DNA of 64,000 bases, taken from Acanthamoeba castellanii str. Neff. Lineage: Eukaryota; Discosea; Longamoebia; Acanthamoebidae. Within the stretch, counting starts at the first letter, position 1. Each line of letters opens with the position of its first letter. Shown here one piece after another: positions 21,640 to 33,651 of this stretch. The DNA lies in assembly GCF_000313135.1 (NCBI RefSeq), contig NW_004457372.1:35633-99632 (forward strand), given 5' to 3'. The position numbers and the translations under genes are program-made. The notes under the pieces are model-generated. The model saw only the letters and a program-made list of their open reading frames with translations, was not told the DNA's origin and did no database searches.

Positions 21640-24600
21640 ATGGAAAAGACGACGAACGCCCCGACCGAGCCACCAGACCCCAGTCCGCGTTCCAAACGAA
21701 GGGAGCGACGCAAGACGCTCCACCTCGGCTCGCTCTCTCACCTCACCGTCAGCGGCGGCGGCGGCGGCAGCGGCAGCGGCGGCAAGTCGGCGTCTGTCGA
21801 AGACCTCGAGCACCCGCTCAACAGGGAGAGAGGCGGCAGCGGCGGCCGAACGACCGGCAGTGGAGTGCTGGCCAGCGGGCCGGCCAGCGCGAGCCGGCCA
21901 GGAGGCCCCCTCAGCGGCAGCGGCCCCGTGAGCGGAAAGAGCGCCGCGAGCGTGTTCTCGATTGGCAGCGGCGGCGGAGCGGCGGACAGCGACGGTAATG
22001 CCAAAGACACGAGCAGCAGCAGCAGCAGCAAGCGGCTCAGCAGAAAGCTGCGGAAGGCGCCGGCGGGCAGCGGGGTGGCCGAGGGGGAGCTCATCCTGCT
22101 GCGGCTCGAGGGCCGCATCCTCGAAGAGAAGGAACGCGAACGTGAGAAGGAAAAGCGACGCAACGAACTGCAACAGCAGCAGCAACAACCGACAAAGGAG
22201 GATGATGAACAGCAACAGCAACAGCAACAGCAGCAGCAGCAGCAGCAGCTGGCGATGGCGGCGGTGCTGTCGCCAAAGGACTTGACGCGAGGGGGAACGC
22301 TCAAGAGGATGATGCTGGCCAAGGCCGGCGGCGGCAGCGGCGTGGGGAGCAACCTGCGCGACGAGATGTCGGGCGAGAAGACCGCCGGAAGCGGTATCTG
22401 CGTCAACAACAATAACAACAGCACCGGCGCCGCGGCCAACAACAGTAACAATGGAGGCGGAGGCGAGGGCGACGCGGCGCCGCTGGAGCGGCGGCAGCTC
22501 AACCCGCTGGTACTCAAGAGCCAGGAGGACGCCTCGGCGTCGTCACTTCAGAAGGCCCTCAGCTGCGTGCACGAGGAAGACGCTTCGCTCTTGCCTCCGC
22601 TTCCCAGTACGCACCGCCGCACCGCCGCACGCATGGGCATTGCACCTGATTGCACACGGGCAGCAGACTGACCACACCTCCGGTGAATGTCACAGTGGAA
22701 CGGCTGCATCGCAAGTCGCTGGGCGGGTGGATGGAGCAGCTCACTCGGCGGGCCAGCGCAGCGCAATCGCCCAGGTACTTACTGCCGCTGCCACCCTCTC
22801 AATCTTAGCCAGCTCCACGCATTTAATTCGGTTGTGTGTCGTGTGTGCGTGTGTGTGTGCGGTGGTGTCGAATGCAACACAGCGATACGGAAGATAAAGA
22901 GTTGATCGAGTTCGAAGAGGCCGAGATCGCATGCCTGTTCTGGATGCAGGTGGAGCTCTACCGCCAGGCGTGTCGTTTCGAGCGAGACAAGGCTGAGAAA
23001 GAGGGCCGGCTCTCCACGTCCTCCACCACTACCACCACGACGGCCACGGCCGCAGCCGCCAGCGGCTCGTCGTCACCTGCTCCGTCTCGTCGGGCGACGA
23101 CCGGAGGCAACAGCAGCGCCGCCGCTGCCACCAGTGAAGCAGGTGACGCGAACCGCGGCGGGCCGGTACTCGGAGTGGCGCACAGAAGGACGCACCCGTC
23201 GGCGCCTGTACATAAGATCTCGTCCCTGGGCTGGCCCATCACGCCATCCCACGGCAGCTACATCACCACGCCACCACAGCAACCGATTTTGAGTACCTCC
23301 ACTGCCTCCCTTCTCCCCACACACACCACACACGCACACGCACACGCACACATCGCACACACACGTACCACCGCACGCACACGCACCACTTTAAACTCAT
23401 CTTTGGCCCTCCAAAGGTTCACACGAGTTGCGGCTTCGAATATTCCAGCAGCACGTGGCGGAGGACGCGCCTCTGCGGATCGACCTCAAGAGCAGCACCG
23501 TCAAGGACATCGCGCTCGAGATGGACGCCCTCTCCTCTTCTTCCTCCCCCTCTTCCCTCTCCTCCTCCTCCTCCTTTTCAACATCAACTGTCACCACGTT
23601 GTCGTCGTCGTCGCTGTCGCTCACCGCGCAGTCGCCGCTCTCCTCCTTCTCGTTCTCTCCCCTGCCGTCGCCGCTTCCGTCGCCCACCTCATCGTCCTCG
23701 TCGGCGTCGGCGTCGGCCTCTCCGTTCTCGGCCGACAACCTCCAGGCCCATCCGCACCCGGCGCTCCTGCACCCGCACCTCCCCGACCTGCTGTTCCGCG
23801 AGGCCCAGCGGCAGGTGTTCCTCCAGCTGCGCCGGGAGGCGTTCCCTTCCTTTCTTCAGCTTTTTTTCTCGGCCTCGCTCGAGGCCATGGACCACCCACA
23901 GCCGCTCCCCGAGGCACGTACCACCCGAGCTCGCTTGTGTCGTGCGTGTGCGTGTCGTGTCGTGCGTGTGCGGTGACTGAACTGACGGTGGTCTCGACAG
24001 GTGGTGTTTGAGGAGTTCCGACGCGAGTATTCCAAGTCGGAAGCACCAGTTTCGGCCGACGCTCCCGACGACCACGGCTGGCATTTCCTGGAGGCCACCA
24101 AAGGCGTCAGGTACGCACACGCACCACCGCGCCACCGCGCCACCGCGCCACCGCACACGCGCCGCCGCACGCGCCCCTCTGATGTGCGAAGTGCAGGTGC
24201 CTCCGCAAGTTCTACCCCGGCAAGGACATCGGGTGCGCCAAGGCCGTCGGCGTGGTGGGCGCGCCGGCGGCGCAGGTGTTCCGCCTGGTGATGGCCTGCA
24301 GCGAGACGCGGCAGGAGTGGGACGAGCTCTACCTGTCGGGTAAGGTGACCGAGAACCTGGCCTCCAACATCCAGCTCCTCTACTTTTCCATGCGCAGCCT
24401 GTGCAAGACGGTGCGCAAACGCGACTTTGTGGTGGCCCGCGCGTTTGCGGTGCTGCGCGGGAAGGAGGGCGAGCGCGGCGGCGCGCCGCGGGACACGTTC
24501 GTGGTCATCTCCAAGTCGGTGCCGTCGGCCGCGCACCCGCCCCAGAAGGAGTTTGTGCGCGGCGAGGAGGTGATCGAGGGCTGGATCTTCAAGGAGACCG

Positions 24601-27600
24601 GCAACAACTCGTCGCTCATCACGCGGGTCGTGTCGATCGACTTCCGCGGCAAGATTCCGCCCTCGGTCGTCAACGCACTCAACCACCGGTTCGCCTTCCA
24701 CTGCGCACGCACACATCATCACCATCGCACACGCGCACGCACCACCGCACACCCACATGCCGCTTGACAGTGAACTAATGCGTGTGGATGACCGTGGTGA
24801 TGATAGGTTGGCGATTACGTCGGTCCTCAACATCAAGGCGGTGTTCGACAAGGTGCGCGAGAAGACCAAGGAGCTGATGGAGCCCGACCGCGACACCTAC
24901 TTCCCGTTCGTTGCCCGGGTCATGTACCCGCACCAGTTCATCACTCGCGAGGAGACTGCCAACGAGTACTCGCCCAGTCTCATCGGCGGCAGCGGCGCCG
25001 ATGACGGTTCTGGTAACCCCTCGGCCTCGGGGGCATCGGCGTCGGGCTCGGGCTCGTCGTCGTCGCTGTTGGCCGTAAGCCCGAGCAAACCGGCACGGCG
25101 CGGGGTCAAGATCAGCGAAGACGTGGACGAGAGCGATGGCGGCCACAAGCGCGAGTGCGGCCGGCCGACGCCGAGGCCCGCCGCCGAGTTCCCGATTCTG
25201 TCGGTGATGGAGGGCGAGCTGGTGACCGTCGTCAAGAAGGTGCCCGGCTCCAAGCTCTGGTACGACTCCGCTCACCATCACCACCACCATCATCATCACT
25301 GCATGTCTCGCATTGCTGACGTGGCCGCGGCGGTGGTATGTGTCTGTGGCACAGGGAGGGATTCCACAACCGGAGACGGGGCCTGGTCAACATCGACTAC
25401 ATCGACCCGATCCTGCCCACGTTGCCCAGCCCGTCGACAAATATGATCATGGTACGCGAAGGGGCAACCGCACACAGAAAAGGACTCGGCCAGTCTCACT
25501 TGGTTTTCGCTTGTGTGTCGGCCGTGTCCAGAACCCGGGCATGGTGTCGCTGATGGAGATCCTGCTCGAGAGCGACTGCCGCGTGGTGTTCACGCTGCTG
25601 TCGGTCGTGGATCTGGCCTTCAACCAGTCCATTCCGGAGGCCATCATCCGAATTCACGAGGTGGGTGGCGCGCCCACAGTTTTGATCAAGTCCGCCATCA
25701 CGCTCGACCTGTCCAGTACGTCGCCTTCTTCACATTCCTTTCTGGCTCGGCATTTGGTGGGGCGGCGGCGTGGAATGTGAAACATGTATGGGCTCGCCTA
25801 AATAACAGATCTGTTACTTTGCGCAGAGAGCACGGCCGTGGGGACGCTGTTCCGGGGGAGCGAGATCCACACGTCACTGCTCTCCAGCTACGCCAAGACG
25901 GTGGCCAAGAAGTACCTCACCAAGACCCTGACGTCGCTCATCCACAACGTGTGCCAGCTCTACGACGAGGGCAAGTCGTTCGAGGTCGACCCGGCGCGGC
26001 TCAAGGAGGGCGAGGTGCTGTCCGAAAACGCCGATCAGCTCGTTACCACCACGCGCAGCTTCCTTGAGAAGATCCTCCGCACTGTCGACGAATGTCCAGC
26101 GTACCTCCACCCGTCCCCTTGACTTGGCGTGCGTCGTGTCGTGTGTGTCGTGTGTGTCGTGTGTGTCGTGTCGTGTGTGTGTGTGCGTGGTCGTGCGTGG
26201 TCGTGATCGTTGGTTGTTTCACGTTCCACCACTCTTGCTCTGCGCAGGTCGTTGCGCGACATTTGTCGGCATCTTCAGCGGGAGGTGTCCTCCAAGTACC
26301 CGGGCACCCACTACACCGTGCTCGGTGGCCTCTTCTTCCTTCGCCTCCTCTGTCCTGCCATCGTTTCGCCCACAGAGCGAGCCCTTATCAAGGGTGCGTG
26401 TCGTGTGTCGTGTGTCGTGTCATGTCGTGTGTCGTGTTGTGTCTCACACGAAGTTTGTGCGCGTCTCCATTCTTGCAGGCCAAGTATCGCCGGGCGTGCG
26501 GCGTGGGTTGGTGATGATCTCCAAGGTCCTCCAAAATCTGGCCAACGGGATCGAGTTCGGGTGCAAGGAGGCCCACATGGCCATCCTCAACCCGTTCATC
26601 ATCGAGAACCTTGCCGTCGTTCACATGTTCTTCGACAAGCTCACCGTACCTATACATTGATGTATTGATGTATTGATGTATTTAATGATATATCGAACGT
26701 TGTTGTTGTTTTGTGTTATAGGACGAAACGGAGGTCAACAAGGCGCTCAAGGCCGAGGAGCGGGTGCGCGACAAGCAGGACGTGGACACCGATCTGCCGC
26801 AGGACTCACTCAACGTCATGCACGCCGAGCTGAGCAAGCACCTCGACGGCATCGCCGACAAGTTGGAATTCGAGGAGACCGTACGCGTCCCATCTCGAAA
26901 CGCTCACCGCACACGCACCACCGCACACGCACGCACACGCGCACGAGCGCACGGCTGACCTCGTTGTGTCGACAGGAGGCTGGAATGCCGACCCTCGAGC
27001 GGCTGTTGAGCGTGCTCACGCTTCTGGGGCCTCCGTCGACAGAAATCAACAAGTCGTCGACGAGCGCCCTGAAGGGGCACCTCCGTCGGCTCTCGTTCGG
27101 CAAGGGCTCCTTCATCAAGACCTTCAAGGTATGCAACGCTCGCGGCGCTTCAGCCCAACACACAGCGACCACAACACTCACGACACACACACACACACAC
27201 ACACACAACACGCGTCCACGCTACAGCAAGAGCGAGAGGCGCAGAAGGAAAAGGAATCGGCGGTGCCGAAGAGCATCATCGTGACCAACCCGGACAAAAG
27301 CGAGCCCGTGCTGTTGCCCACGATCGAGGAGATCATGGAGGAGCGTATTGAAGTGGTCGGCAACGAGGACCTCGACTTCTCGCCCGAACAGCGACGACGA
27401 GGTACGGCTGCCTTTTCACCGCCTCTCCTCGTACCACATCTTAACCGAACTCGTGTCGTGTCGTGTCGTGTCGTGTCGTGTCGTGTCGTGTCGTGTCGTG
27501 TCGTGTCGTGTCGTGCAGCCAAACTGAAGAAGGACAAGCTGGAGAAGATACTGGGCGTGGCGCTCAGCCCGGAGAACCTCAGCGCGCAGCTCTGTGGCGG

Positions 27601-28600
27601 CAGCGCGTCTACCTCGGCCCCGCCCTCTGCCCGCGGCGACAAGAACGTGCTGGCCGTCAAGGACATTCGTGAGCGCGCCCGCTCGACCACGGTCGCCCCG
27701 GCCGGTTCGTCGCCGTCGGGTCCCGCGGACAGCAAGCGGCGGCAGTCGTCGACCGACCGCACCACCAAGCGCGACGCCGACGGCGCCCGACGATCACCGC
27801 GGCGCGACGACAAGGGCAGCGCCGGCGACCAGCGGCAGCAGCGCAGCAAGCACCACCAGTACACGGCCACCGTGCCCGGGGCCTCGCACAAGCAGAAGCT
27901 CGTCCACAAGCGGCTCAAGCTGCAGAAGCTGCTTGGCACCCACATCTCCTCGGAGAGCATGATGAATCAGGTCGGCCCGTCATCTTCATCGTCGTCGTCG
28001 ACCGATCCGACCGCCGCCTCGTTCGGCGACGACGAGCGCTCAATTGACGACGACTCCGCCTCGACGTCGTCATCGCCTTCATCTCCCTCGTCGATACGAA
28101 AGAAGTGGTGGCTCGGCGGCGGCGGTGGAAGTGGAGCCGAGGCGATGATGGAAAAGGAGGGGAACGACCCACCGTCGCCGCCGCGCTCTGGGGAGGACGG
28201 CAGTGCCGGGAGGCGGCGACACAAGACGGCGCCCGAGCGGCCCAGCGGCGGCGGTGGAAGTGGAGGGAGTGGAGGAGGTGGTGGAGGTGGAGGTGGCGGC
28301 CTCAACAACTTCATGCGCAAGTGGAACACGAGCGACACGGCCAAGGAGCGCGAGCGGAAGAAGAGCTTCATCCCGTGGATCGGCAACAACGGAACGCCGC
28401 CATCGGGGAGCGATGATGAAGCGGATGCAGGAGGAGGGTCGATGATCGAGCAGCCGCAACCGGCCGAAGCCAAGCAGCAGAAGCGGAGGAAGGAGACCTT
28501 CACGGGCTTCTTCCGACGGCGACTCGACAGCGGCGGCTCCTCCCCAGAGACACCGGTGTCGGCCATCGCCGCCAAGGCCGCCGAAGACATTGCTGAGTAG
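21640..28600 (+). CDS. RGS-START-SH3-like-RasGAP multidomain signalling protein
   Basis: Sixteen exons (21640-22606, 22696-22774, 22883-23292, 23417-23913, 24001-24110, 24197-24688, 24807-25259, 25355-25451, 25532-25715, 25827-26100, 26248-26393, 26479-26645, 26722-26880, 26976-27128, 27227-27401, 27519-28600) join with no phase conflict to 1814 residues. Residues 1-320 are disordered, with poly-Gln near 190. An RGS domain (~355-650) is split by two low-complexity inserts; its helices show IACLFWMQVELYRQA, LRIFQQHVAEDAPLRID and LFREAQRQVFLQLRREAFP. A START lipid-binding domain (~690-855) includes RDFVVARAFAVLRG and FVRGEEVIEGWIF. An SH3-like segment lies at ~980-1025. RasGAP (~1036-1290) has TLFRGSEIHTSLL with the likely Arg finger and FLRLLCPAIVSP. 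The rest is disordered with a Gly run. It would inactivate Ras and possibly G-alpha proteins in response to lipid. Confidence 0.88.
27453..27514 (+). repeat. GTGTC pentamer array in intron
   Basis: About twelve perfect copies of a 5-bp unit (GTGTC) in intron 15 of the RGS/RasGAP gene (27402-27518), ending at the acceptor. Confidence 0.95.
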
Positions 28601-28889
28601 CATAGTTCTACTTGAAGATGAGGATGAAGATGATGAAGACGGAGAAGAAGTAGAAGAGTTTGCAAGCACCGTGGAGGAGGGTGATAGAGAGACGAGTGTT
28701 TGCTTGTACCGCCGATAGACCTCAAACATGTACAGGTTACAAACCAAGGAAACGATGAACGTAGCGGCAGAAGAAGGTGAAGGTCACTTCCACGGAGTGT
28801 GACGTGAACTCCTCAATGAGGGGCTGTCGGGGAATTAGAGGGCGAAGCTACCAGAAGAAGACGACAAGCTTGGAGGCAAGACCTGCAAG

Positions 28890-31206
28890 ATGAGCGCCAC
28901 CTCATCGAATGCCTTGGGCACGCCATTCGATGAAGGCACCACCGGTGGAGGGGAGGCGAAGAAGGGAGATGCGGCGGTGAAGCATGTGGTGGTGCTCATG
29001 CTCGAGAATCGTTCGTTCGACAACGCCCTGGGCTACCTCGATTCGCATCATCCGTTCGACGGACTCCATCCCACGCCCTCTTCATCTCAAGCGACCACTA
29101 CGCAAACAGCTGATCTTGTTGCACAAGAGCGAGAGAGCAAGGCCGCGGAAGATGGAAGGAGTAGCAGCGGTAGCGAGGCGAAGGAGGAAGTGAAGATGAA
29201 CAGGGCCTACTTCAACACGACTTCAGGCGGGGACGAGGCAGTGTGGCCCGAGCCCAAGGCCCAGTTCTACACGCCCGTCGACCCGCCCCACTCGCACAAG
29301 GAGATCATGGAGCAGATGTTTGGCGAGGGCCGCGTTCCCTCCTTCCCTCAAGACGCTTCATCCACGCCACCCAAGGTACACAATCGTGTTACTTATTATT
29401 TATTATTTATTTACAATTTATCAATATAAATTACATAATTAAATCAAACTGTGGGCGTGCAGCCGGACATGAGCGGCTTCCTGTCGTGGTACGCGCGCCG
29501 GTGTGGGGAGTGGCGGTACCCCCACAAGCTGGACGCCGACGAGCACCACAAGGTCATGCACGCCTACACGCCTCGTGATCTCCCCGTCCTGAGGTACCCA
29601 CCGCACACGCACACGCACACGCACACGCACCACGGCACACGCACACGCACACGCACACGCACACGCACACGCACACGGCACACGCACACGCACACGCACA
29701 CGCACACGCACACGCGTACACGCGTGCACGCACACGCACATGCACACGCCACCGCACAGGCACTAACGATCGACGCCTGCAGCACGCTGGCCCGGGAGTA
29801 CGCGTTCAGTGATGCGTGGTTCTGTTCGATGCCCGGCCCGACGGCGCCCAACCGCCAGTTCCTCCACTCGGCGACGTCGGCCGGGCTCACGGCCAACAGC
29901 GGCCGGCCGCAGCACCAGCCGACCCTCTTCGACATGCTCGACGCCGCGGGGCGCGACTGGAAGGTGTACTACCACGACATCTCCACCGTCATGACCTTCT
30001 CGCGCGCGCTCGCGAGGCCCGACTTTGCTCGGCGCTTCGCGGGCTTCGAGCGGTTCGAGGCCGACGTGGCCGGCGACGACTTCCCGGCCTATTCGTTCAT
30101 CGAACCGCGCATCTTCGACGATCCCATCAACGGCCTCTACTCCAACGACCAGGTACCGCACACGCACGACCGCACACGCAGCTCACATTATTGATCGCAC
30201 ACACACGCACACAACCCTAGCACCCGCCGCACGACGTGCGACGAGGTGAGGTTCTGCTGGCGCGGGTCTACGAAGCGATGCGCAGTTCGCCGCACTGGGA
30301 GTCGTCGCTGCTGCTGGTACTCTATGACGAGCACGGCGGCTACTACGATCACGTCCCCCCACCCTACCTGCGACCAGCGACGCAGGCCGGACCACCGGCC
30401 GCCTTCGACTTTTCGGTGTTGGGCCCGCGCGTGCCGGCCGTGTTCGTGTCGCCGCTGATCGAACGGCGGCAGCCGCCCGTGCGCCCACGGTCTGGCGACC
30501 AGTACTTCACCCACGAGTCCTTCATTCTTACGCTGGCCAAGGTGCGCATCTGACGATCAACTGCGATCGCCCGACTCGGGTTCTCACGTGTGTGCGTGTG
30601 CGGTGGTGCGTGTCGTGTCGTGTGCGGTCGCAGATGTGGAATCTGGACGCCAGCGTGCTCGAGTGGCAGCACGACCCCTCACAAATCGCAACCTTTGAGT
30701 GGCTGTGGCAGGGACGACCCATCAGCGACGACTCACACAAGGTACGCAGCGTAGCGCATCGCAATCATGACGTGTGAGGTGCGTGCGCGGTCATGCGTGC
30801 GCTTTGGCTAAAGCCGGACAATGTGCAGGAGCACGTGCGAATGCCGGCCTGGCGCGGGTTGGAGGCCGCCAGCGTGGCGTTCCCGCACGAGGGCATGGAC
30901 CCCTACGAGGGCAACTACGAGGTCAAGTGGGTCGGCTGGGCCGTGGCGTCGGCCCTGTTCCTGCGCGACGAGGTGCGGGTGGACCACCCGGAGGTCCGCC
31001 GGTGGTGCGACGACGTGGTGGGCCTCCGGTCCACGCTCTCGGCGGGTACGTTCATGGACGGGTTCGGCAAGGTGGTCGACGCGACCCGGCAGCGGCTGGC
31101 CGCAGTGGTCGGCGACGATGAGGCGAAGCGGCGCGAGCTCAAGACGACAGAGCCCTCGGCCCTCCTCCCACTTCTCCACTACCTGGACCAGGTCTGTCAC
31201 GCTTGA
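28890..31206 (+). CDS. Phospholipase C-type phosphoesterase family protein
   Basis: Belongs to the non-specific phospholipase C / acid phosphatase-like phosphoesterase family of bacteria, fungi and plants, which hydrolyse phospholipids such as phosphatidylcholine. Exons 28890-29375, 29463-29593, 29783-30152, 30221-30541, 30634-30741 and 30829-31206 give 597 residues. Conserved motifs are [15 protein letters not shown] near residue 35, [12 protein letters not shown], and [13 protein letters not shown]. No signal peptide or membrane segment is seen at the N-terminus, so it is probably cytosolic. An acidic/Ser linker (residues 65-100) sits after the first motif. The phosphatidylcholine substrate is inferred from family only. 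Intron 2 has a long CACACG array. Confidence 0.87.
29603..29757 (+). repeat. CACACG array in intron
   Basis: Imperfect array of CACACG with GGCACA and GCGTACA interruptions, ~150 bp, in intron 2 of the phosphoesterase gene. Confidence 0.9.
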
Positions 31207-31250
31207 TGTAACCATAATAAAATAAAATAACATGAAATCAAAAATGATAA

Positions 31251-32833
31251 TCAAGGGGCAAGGAAGGCCAGGAGGGCGCGGCTCACGCGTTCGGGCTCGT
31301 CGTGCTGCACCCAGTGGGTGGCCTCGGGCAGATAGGTCGCGCCACAGACAGCCGGGTCCCGCTGGCGGCAGTAGGCCAGCGACTTCTCCACCAACACGAG
31401 ATCGAGTGCCACGTCTAGCGTGTGGCGTGTACGTCGTGCGTTAGGAGTGACTTGCGATCACATTCGATCACGCACAAGAACACGCACGACCGCACACAGG
31501 TACCGTTCTCGCCCCAGATCATATGCAACGGGACACGAATGGCGGGGTCGACTTCGTTCAGGCGCCTGGCATTGCGGAAGGCAGCGCGGTACCAGTTGAG
31601 CATGCCCGTCAGCGCTCCCGGCTCGCTCCACGCTTGCAGTCCTCTGTAGTGTGTGTGTCGTGTGTGTGTGTGTGGGCGACGCCGTTACTCCTCCAGGGTC
31701 TGATGGTCGTTACCTGCGGAGGCTATCGAGCGGGAACGTCTTGCCAATGATGCCCGAACCCTCTGGCGCGCCCTGCAAAAAAGAGAAGTTGTTCCTGTGT
31801 GTCGTTGGTCGTGTCGTGTTGCGTGCAGTTCGTGTGTGGTTATTGGAGTGGCATGGCGCAAAGAAGGGGAATTGGAGGGGAACGTACGATCGAATCTTCT
31901 CCTCGGGGACGTAGGGCAGCTGGAAGTAGAAGATGTACCAGCTCTTGCCCAGTTGCGACAGACTCGACGTGAGGTGATCTCTGAACGCTAACGGATGAGG
32001 CGCGTTCATGATCACCAGCTTTTCCACCACCTCGGGCCAACGCAGTGCGATCCTGGCCACGACACAGCAAATATAGCATCATGATCACAATCCTCGAACA
32101 ACAACAACAACAACAAACATCCGGGCTGTGTCGCACCACCAAGACACAGCCGCGCCCCAGTCATGACCAATCACCTGATGTGCGCAGTAAGTCAGTAGAG
32201 CCAAGTGCTGGTCGGAGCTAAAGACACGGCGCAGGTACGGTGGCCTTGTCGTGGCCGTAGTGGCGGATGAGGCCGCGGACGTCGTCGGCGAGGTGGTCGA
32301 TGAAGTAGGCCTCCACGCTCTCGGGCTTCTCGCTTCGGTTGTAGCCGCGCTGGTCGGGCGCCACCACGAAGTAGCCCGCAGCCACGAGCGCTGGAATGTG
32401 CGCGTGCCAGGAGAGGAGCGCCGTCTCGGGGAAGCCGTGGAGCAGGACGGCGAGCTTCTTCGACGAAGAAGCGCGATCGCCCGCCTCAATCACGTTCAGC
32501 CGCACCCCGTTTGTCTCCACCGACGTCTGCCCATGACCCAGGCCGGACATAAAAAATAATGAGTAATGAGTAATTAATAATTAATAACAAATAAATAATA
32601 ATGAATGACAAATCAATACATAAAGAGGAAGCCGTTGGGGGGGGGAGCAGAGGTACGAAGGTGAGTCCGTCGGTGTGAACGTGCTTGTTGGCGTTCCAGT
32701 GGCGCAGTGGCGCAGGCTCCCTGGCGCCGACGAAGAAGTGCACGCAGGCCGCCCAGGCCGCGACAGCCAGCAGCGCGGCGAGAGTGGGATAGACCACCGA
32801 CCCCACCAGCACCTTCACGTAGCTCCCACCCAT
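31251..32833 (-). CDS. Membrane-anchored epoxide hydrolase (EPHX4-like), copy B
   Basis: Paralogue of the gene at 10563-12268. Exons 32833-32657, 32526-32239, 32174-32137, 32052-31888, 31794-31714, 31643-31504 and 31414-31251 give 350 residues. It has an N-terminal membrane segment ([17 protein letters not shown]), LLHGFPE, nucleophile Asp in [22 protein letters not shown], acid in DVALD and His in [11 protein letters not shown]. Intron positions match copy A except that the intron between the NWYRA and VDPAIRV segments is missing here (exon 31643-31504 is continuous). Exon 2 is almost identical to copy A at DNA level over ~110 bp, while exons 4 onward differ clearly. Substrate unknown. Confidence 0.9.
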
Positions 32834-33084
32834 CTCTCCTCCAGAGTGGTGGCGAACAAACGTATGTCTCCTCGTCCGCCACTGTGATAAGTACAACAAC
32901 GCCTGGTTTTGAACCGGTTTGATTGCGTGCGCTTTGGCAGGAAAAAACCCAGCATGAAAGGTGACTCGCAGCAAGCGAGGCCGCACTCGCCCTACTAGAG
33001 GCGAATGAAGCGGCCGAGCTGGGAGTCCCAGTGGACCACGTGTGATGAGCTCGACCTGAAGGGCAGAGAGGTAACCTGGCTCTA

Positions 33085-33404
33085 TGCGATTTCAAACAGG
33101 TCCGAGGCCACGGTGCCGGCCACGCGGCGCGAGGAACACGTGCAGCGTGGGCTAACACGTCCTGCTCGCCTGGCAGCAGCTCGGCCGCGACCAGCAGCGC
33201 CCGCAGGGTCCACCGACTGTTGATGTTCACGTCCTGCGCCAGACCGAACTCCAGCGGCTCGCCATAGTCATTGGGCACCCCGAATTCATCTGCAGCGACG
33301 CCCGGGTGCCGCAATGGGGCGCCAGAGAAGGCGCCGTCGGCCTGGAGCGTGTAGAGGAAGCCGGGGGGCGAGGGGCGGCTGAATGAAAGCGGCCTATGCG
33401 GCAT
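33085..33404 (-). CDS. Possible gene fragment, unknown
   Basis: An open frame from ATG 33404 carries a stretch of natural-looking sequence (PPGFLYTLQADGAFSG, GEPLEFGLAQDVNINSRW, TLRALLVAAELLPGEQD) for about 85 residues. No family is recognised and no stop is reached in a sensible place, so its end is not defined. It may be the last part of a decayed gene or a single exon. The codon pattern looks coding but the call is weak. Confidence 0.25.
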
Positions 33405-33651
33405 AGCCAACGTGGTGGGTTTTTCTCAGTGCTGACAAACCAAACAGCCCGATATTATTCGTAAGACCAACCAGCAACGGCACCAATGTTGGCCTGACTG
33501 TCTGATTTGCACCAAATCTCTTCGTGCTTCTCTTCCATCTTCAAAATTGAAAGCAAAAAGATGGTGAGCAAACGCAAGAACATGACATTACTTTTCCTAA
33601 AATGGGAAGGGCCACGTCTGTGCACTGAGCCTGCGAGGACAGGAAGATGAG

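Noticed and set aside
21738..22517. 259-residue minus-strand ORF opposite exon 1 of the RGS/RasGAP gene
   Set aside because: Leu/Ser/Pro-only shadow of the Gly/Gln/Ser-rich coding strand.
25279..25310. Poly-His codons after the SH3-like segment
   Set aside because: They lie in the intron after the donor at 25260; the spliced frame continues with WEGFHNRRRG.
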